51,176 nt of DNA from Candidatus Kuenenia stuttgartensis. Lineage in GTDB: Bacteria; Planctomycetota; Planctomycetia; Planctomycetales; Planctomycetaceae. The notes beneath the pieces are model-generated. The model ran no database searches, was not told the DNA's origin, and worked only from the letters and a program-made list of their open reading frames with translations. The DNA lies in contig CAMAXD010000006.1 in NCBI GenBank assembly GCA_945861975.1, forward strand, positions 1 through 51,176, in the 5' to 3' direction. The translations under genes were made by a program, and so were the position numbers. Of this stretch, positions 47,655 through 51,176 are shown one piece after another (the stretch's first letter is position 1; each line of letters starts with the position of its first letter).

Positions 47655-50600
47655 AACTTGTCGAACAGTTTGTTCAACTGCTTGTTCAACGTTTTGTCGA
47701 CCTGATCACCAAGTTTCTCCTGAATTTTCTGAGTCCCCAGGTTCTGCAGGAGGGCTCCGGTGTCAGGCTGAGGTGAAGAGATGGTGCCTCGCAGTGGAAC
47801 TTTGATGCTGCGTCCGGCACCGTCAGCTGTGGATTTTTCCAGCGGTACATCAATGATCATCTGCAATTGCTTATTCAAACCAACCGCCCCGGAAGTTCGC
47901 ATGCGATATCCATTGAGATCCATCACAAGTCCGTCGTGAGCGACATAGCCCTGGCGAACCTGCACGGGGATGGTCTGTTCCGGAAGCACCAGTGAGCGTT
48001 GAGTCAGGCTTTGGCTCGCAGCACCAGACCGACGCAGCAGATCAACGACTTCGAGCAGCGATGAGAGTGAACTCCCTGGCGAAGCCTCCGCCTGGTGAAT
48101 CGTCAACTGAGCCTGCACGTCCGAATTCTCCGGAGCATTGAAGTCCCAAAGAAAACGTTCGACTCGGGCCGACACTGTGCCGTTCACATCCGCAGTGTCG
48201 GCCAGCATAGGAGCCACATAGCCCAGCCACGTGCGACAGAGTTCCGGCGTGAGTTGCAAATTCTGAACTCGGCTGCCAGTTCCCAGTTGCAACTGCGATC
48301 CGGCGAGATCGTACTGCGGCATGATGTTAAGCTGTCCGCCATTGACGGAACACTGAATCGGTGTGCTGCGCAGAAGACTGTTCTCCAGCGAAGCCTGAAT
48401 GGTGGCTTCACCAATCTGCAGTCCCCATGCGTTGGCAGATGCCCAGGCCACATTTCCGGATCCCTTCAACAACGGTACAGAACTGCCTGAAGCGGAAACC
48501 GTTCGCTGCGAGACTCCGCTGAGCGCGGAAGGAGAACCGGTTAGTCGGAAAACATCTTTGCCCTGTCCGGAAATGCTGATTCCCGAATCCGGCGTCAGTA
48601 AGCGGCGGCTGAGAATTTCGAGGTCATACGCTGTGTCGGCCGTCAAATCAAGAATCAGATCTGCATCAGGAACGGACACCGTTCCCTGAACTAAAGCCAG
48701 CAGTCCGGGCAGCTTGATGGATCCTTTCTGGATATCAAATTGTTGTCCGGCATTCTTCGCTAACATCGAAAGCTGAACGTCGGCTTCGTCAATCGCAAAC
48801 GATGATTCAGCATGCGCGGAATGAGAGACCGCTGAAGATCGCGGTTGAGGGCGAGAAACACTCAGGACATTTGGACGCTGCAAATTGGCGACGTTCTCCG
48901 GTGTGATGCGAACCGCCAGTTCGATCTCGCGAGTCGGTGTTGCCGTCAGATCGCTGATCACATTCGCTCGGTCTGAAAGCCATGAAGCATCATGCCATGG
49001 AGCCAGCAGCGTCTTCAACGCGGCTCCGGTCCCTTCGACATGAATAGTCCCGTCCAGCATTGCAGTGACGGGGTTTGAAGGAGTAATCTTCAAAGCTGAA
49101 CTGCTGGCTTTCACGTCCGATGAATTGACCTGCAGGTCGGTTAACTGAATCGTTTCACCCAACATCGCGACACGCGACTGAAAGCTCACGTCTCCTTGAA
49201 GTCCGGGTTGAGGAATGTCGGCAAACTGTTGTAACTGTTGCCACAGTGCTGCTGGCTGAACATTGCCGGAAACCTTCCATGCCGTCTTATCCGGAGCGAG
49301 GTCGATCGTCCCAAAGCCCGCGGTCACTCGTGCCCGTAAAAGTTCCGGAAGGCTTTCTACGAAGGAACCCACCGCATCGATTCGAAGACTGGAATCGACT
49401 CTGAGTGGCTGCCCTGCTCGAACTGCTGCAAGATCTTCCGTTTTGACGACCAGTTGCCATTGGCCCAGTTGAGCCTCATTCCGGGTCAAGCTCACCGGAC
49501 GAATTAATGAATCGTGATCAGTTGCGTTCAACGCGGTTTCTTCGCGGGGCTTTGCTGACGCCTTCAGGCCAAACGTCACACGGCCACTTTGAATCTGCAC
49601 GTCCTGATGGATCGCCAGGGTTTCTCGAAGTGACGAGGTCAGCCTCGCTACGTCGACGGCTCCCTTCACCTCGATCTGTTGCGACGACGAATTCTCTTCA
49701 CTGTCTGCGACATTGTGACGCAATTCACCGGAACCGTCGAGTTCCAGAATATCCGACTTGAAATTCAGGTCCTGGATCAGAATTCCATCTTCCGCCATCG
49801 CCAAAGCGCCACCGGCGTGGACGGTTCCCAGATGAAGCCACTCATTGGTGGACCATGCTTGCTGGCGAATCCGAATTGTCTCTCCGTGCAGCAGGATTCG
49901 TCCCACGATTCCTTCAGACAGGTTCGCTCCGGCGAGGCGTGCATCAATGCCACCCGAGATAACTCCACTGCAGGATGCATCCAGATTCAGCATCGTCAGA
50001 AATGGCTGAACGAGGCGAAGGTCGACATCTCGCGCGCCGATCTGAATTGTCTGACGACCCTTTGCATCCGCACGCGGTTTGAGATGGATCTGAATCCTGG
50101 CGCCGGTCGCGTCGCCGGAATCATCGGTACCGGCAAGTTCATCAAGCGGCACTTCCGGAAAGTCACTGACCACGTCATCCAGCCCGGCTGCAAGTCGAGT
50201 CGGGCGGGGAGTCGTCTTGTCACCCTTCATGCCACGTTTTGCCACCGCGTCATCAGACTGGCGATTGATCTCTGCCGTGACCTTCATTTCGGGCAACCAG
50301 CGTTCTGTGTCCATCGTGGAAAAATAGCCGTTGATGGAAGAAACGAGAGCCGCAATCTCCGGCGAAGATTCAGCAGAGTCCGTCGTTGTCAGTGTCGAGG
50401 CGGCGTTCAGCAGATTGGAGCCGGACTTTAGCTCTACCGTACCGTCTTCAATTGTGATTCGAAACGGAAATCGCTTAGTCGTTTTGGCAGCATCTGATTT
50501 GCCGAAGAGTTCCGTCAGAGTGCGGTCAATATTCGTGCCGTTATCATCGGCAATCAGGCGGACATGGGGAGACTTAAGAACTAAACCTGTCCCGCGGCCT

Positions 50601-50980
50601 GCATTCAGAACGATGCGCCAGAGCGGCTCAGTGGTTGTTGTTGTTTTGATCTCACACAGTAATGGCGCATCAGCGGCGGATTGATCTTTCGACAAACTGC
50701 TGAGATCACGAATACTGAGACCGGTGATTTCGACCGGCGTCCACCAATGGACCTGAAGCTTCTGAAAGGAAACGGCCTGGCCGAGTGTTGGCTGCAACGT
50801 TTTGAGAATCGTTGGTCCCTGGCCGCTCATTGAAATCACGCTCGGCGCGGCCGCGACAGCCGCAGCGGCGAGAAACATCAGCTTCATCAGCCAGTGTGAT
50901 TTGCGAGCGGCTTTGGTGGGGCGTGGTTTAGACTCCGGCGACTCTTCACCTGAGGCGTTATTGAGAGCGACTTTTACCAT
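47651..50980 (-). CDS. AsmA-like large envelope protein
   Basis: N-terminal TM (LMKLMFLAAAAVAAAPSVISM), long beta-rich repetitive region and C-terminal AsmA-like LLEVVDLLRRSGAASQSLTQRSLVLPEQTIPVQVRQGYVAHDGLVMDLNGYRMRTSGAVGLNKQLQMIIDVPL. ATG at 50980 preferred. Confidence 0.8.
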   Translation of the reverse strand: MVKVALNNASGEESPESKPRPTKAARKSHWLMKLMFLAAAAVAAAPSVISMSGQGPTILKTLQPTLGQAVSFQKLQVHWWTPVEITGLSIRDLSSLSKDQSAADAPLLCEIKTTTTTEPLWRIVLNAGRGTGLVLKSPHVRLIADDNGTNIDRTLTELFGKSDAAKTTKRFPFRITIEDGTVELKSGSNLLNAASTLTTTDSAESSPEIAALVSSINGYFSTMDTERWLPEMKVTAEINRQSDDAVAKRGMKGDKTTPRPTRLAAGLDDVVSDFPEVPLDELAGTDDSGDATGARIQIHLKPRADAKGRQTIQIGARDVDLRLVQPFLTMLNLDASCSGVISGGIDARLAGANLSEGIVGRILLHGETIRIRQQAWSTNEWLHLGTVHAGGALAMAEDGILIQDLNFKSDILELDGSGELRHNVADSEENSSSQQIEVKGAVDVARLTSSLRETLAIHQDVQIQSGRVTFGLKASAKPREETALNATDHDSLIRPVSLTRNEAQLGQWQLVVKTEDLAAVRAGQPLRVDSSLRIDAVGSFVESLPELLRARVTAGFGTIDLAPDKTAWKVSGNVQPAALWQQLQQFADIPQPGLQGDVSFQSRVAMLGETIQLTDLQVNSSDVKASSSALKITPSNPVTAMLDGTIHVEGTGAALKTLLAPWHDASWLSDRANVISDLTATPTREIELAVRITPENVANLQRPNVLSVSRPQPRSSAVSHSAHAESSFAIDEADVQLSMLAKNAGQQFDIQKGSIKLPGLLALVQGTVSVPDADLILDLTADTAYDLEILSRRLLTPDSGISISGQGKDVFRLTGSPSALSGVSQRTVSASGSSVPLLKGSGNVAWASANAWGLQIGEATIQASLENSLLRSTPIQCSVNGGQLNIMPQYDLAGSQLQLGTGSRVQNLQLTPELCRTWLGYVAPMLADTADVNGTVSARVERFLWDFNAPENSDVQAQLTIHQAEASPGSSLSSLLEVVDLLRRSGAASQSLTQRSLVLPEQTIPVQVRQGYVAHDGLVMDLNGYRMRTSGAVGLNKQLQMIIDVPLEKSTADGAGRSIKVPLRGTISSPQPDTGALLQNLGTQKIQEKLGDQVDKTLNKQLNKLFDKF

Positions 50981-51176
50981 GCATGCACCCTGCCTGATCG
51001 GAGAACTCTGCCGAGGTCTCTGCAGAACTGCACCCGGCCTGCCGCGTCGGGTTAAATTAACACCGGAACAACGCGCAGCAGCGGACACAGAATCCATGGT
51101 GATGATCGACCAGTCGACCGGCGAACAGCCAGTTTCCACCGGCAGCCTCGGCCAGTCTTCCCCGCTTGCCTGACTC

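Noticed and set aside
49679-50431. 250-aa + strand ORF opposite the AsmA-like gene
   Set aside because: Shadow ORF; no start signal or domain.
1-51176. CRISPR array, rRNA operon or prophage
   Set aside because: No regularly spaced direct repeats, no rRNA-like sequence and no phage structural or integrase genes seen.

Overview
The window looks like a planctomycete chromosome segment. Evidence: a PSCyt1/DUF1549/DUF1553 protein, a planctomycete-type ECF sigma factor beside a Ser/Thr kinase, DUF4159 and AsmA-like proteins. Most of it is ordinary housekeeping or envelope content. The standout is a compact co-directional operon at about 10.8-15.1 kb. It encodes a membrane protein with an extreme cysteine tract (CGSCCSCCCCC), a membrane-anchored SRPBCC-like protein, an ocin-ThiF/SagC-like leader-binding scaffold, a YcaO (SagD-like) cyclodehydratase with a Pro-rich C-terminus, a SagB-like dehydrogenase, and an untracked 32-aa single-TM micro-ORF whose stop codon abuts a strong intrinsic terminator. 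This resembles a TOMM (thiazole/oxazole-modified) RiPP locus whose likely substrate is a multi-pass membrane protein. No exporter or maturation protease is visible in the window. Other points of interest: an internally deleted IS630-type element with recognisable ends, a decayed IS1380-type transposase, a cluster of broken genes at 28-32.6 kb (AI-2E transporter, ABC ATPase, a secreted protein), a MITE-like inverted repeat, a hairpin array downstream of the TOMM operon, a tandem duplicated membrane-protein gene with one truncated copy, two tiny membrane ORFs upstream of an SDR/amine-oxidase operon, and repeated short (14-21 bp) tandem duplications. All calls come from reading sequence and ORF translations; no database search was run.
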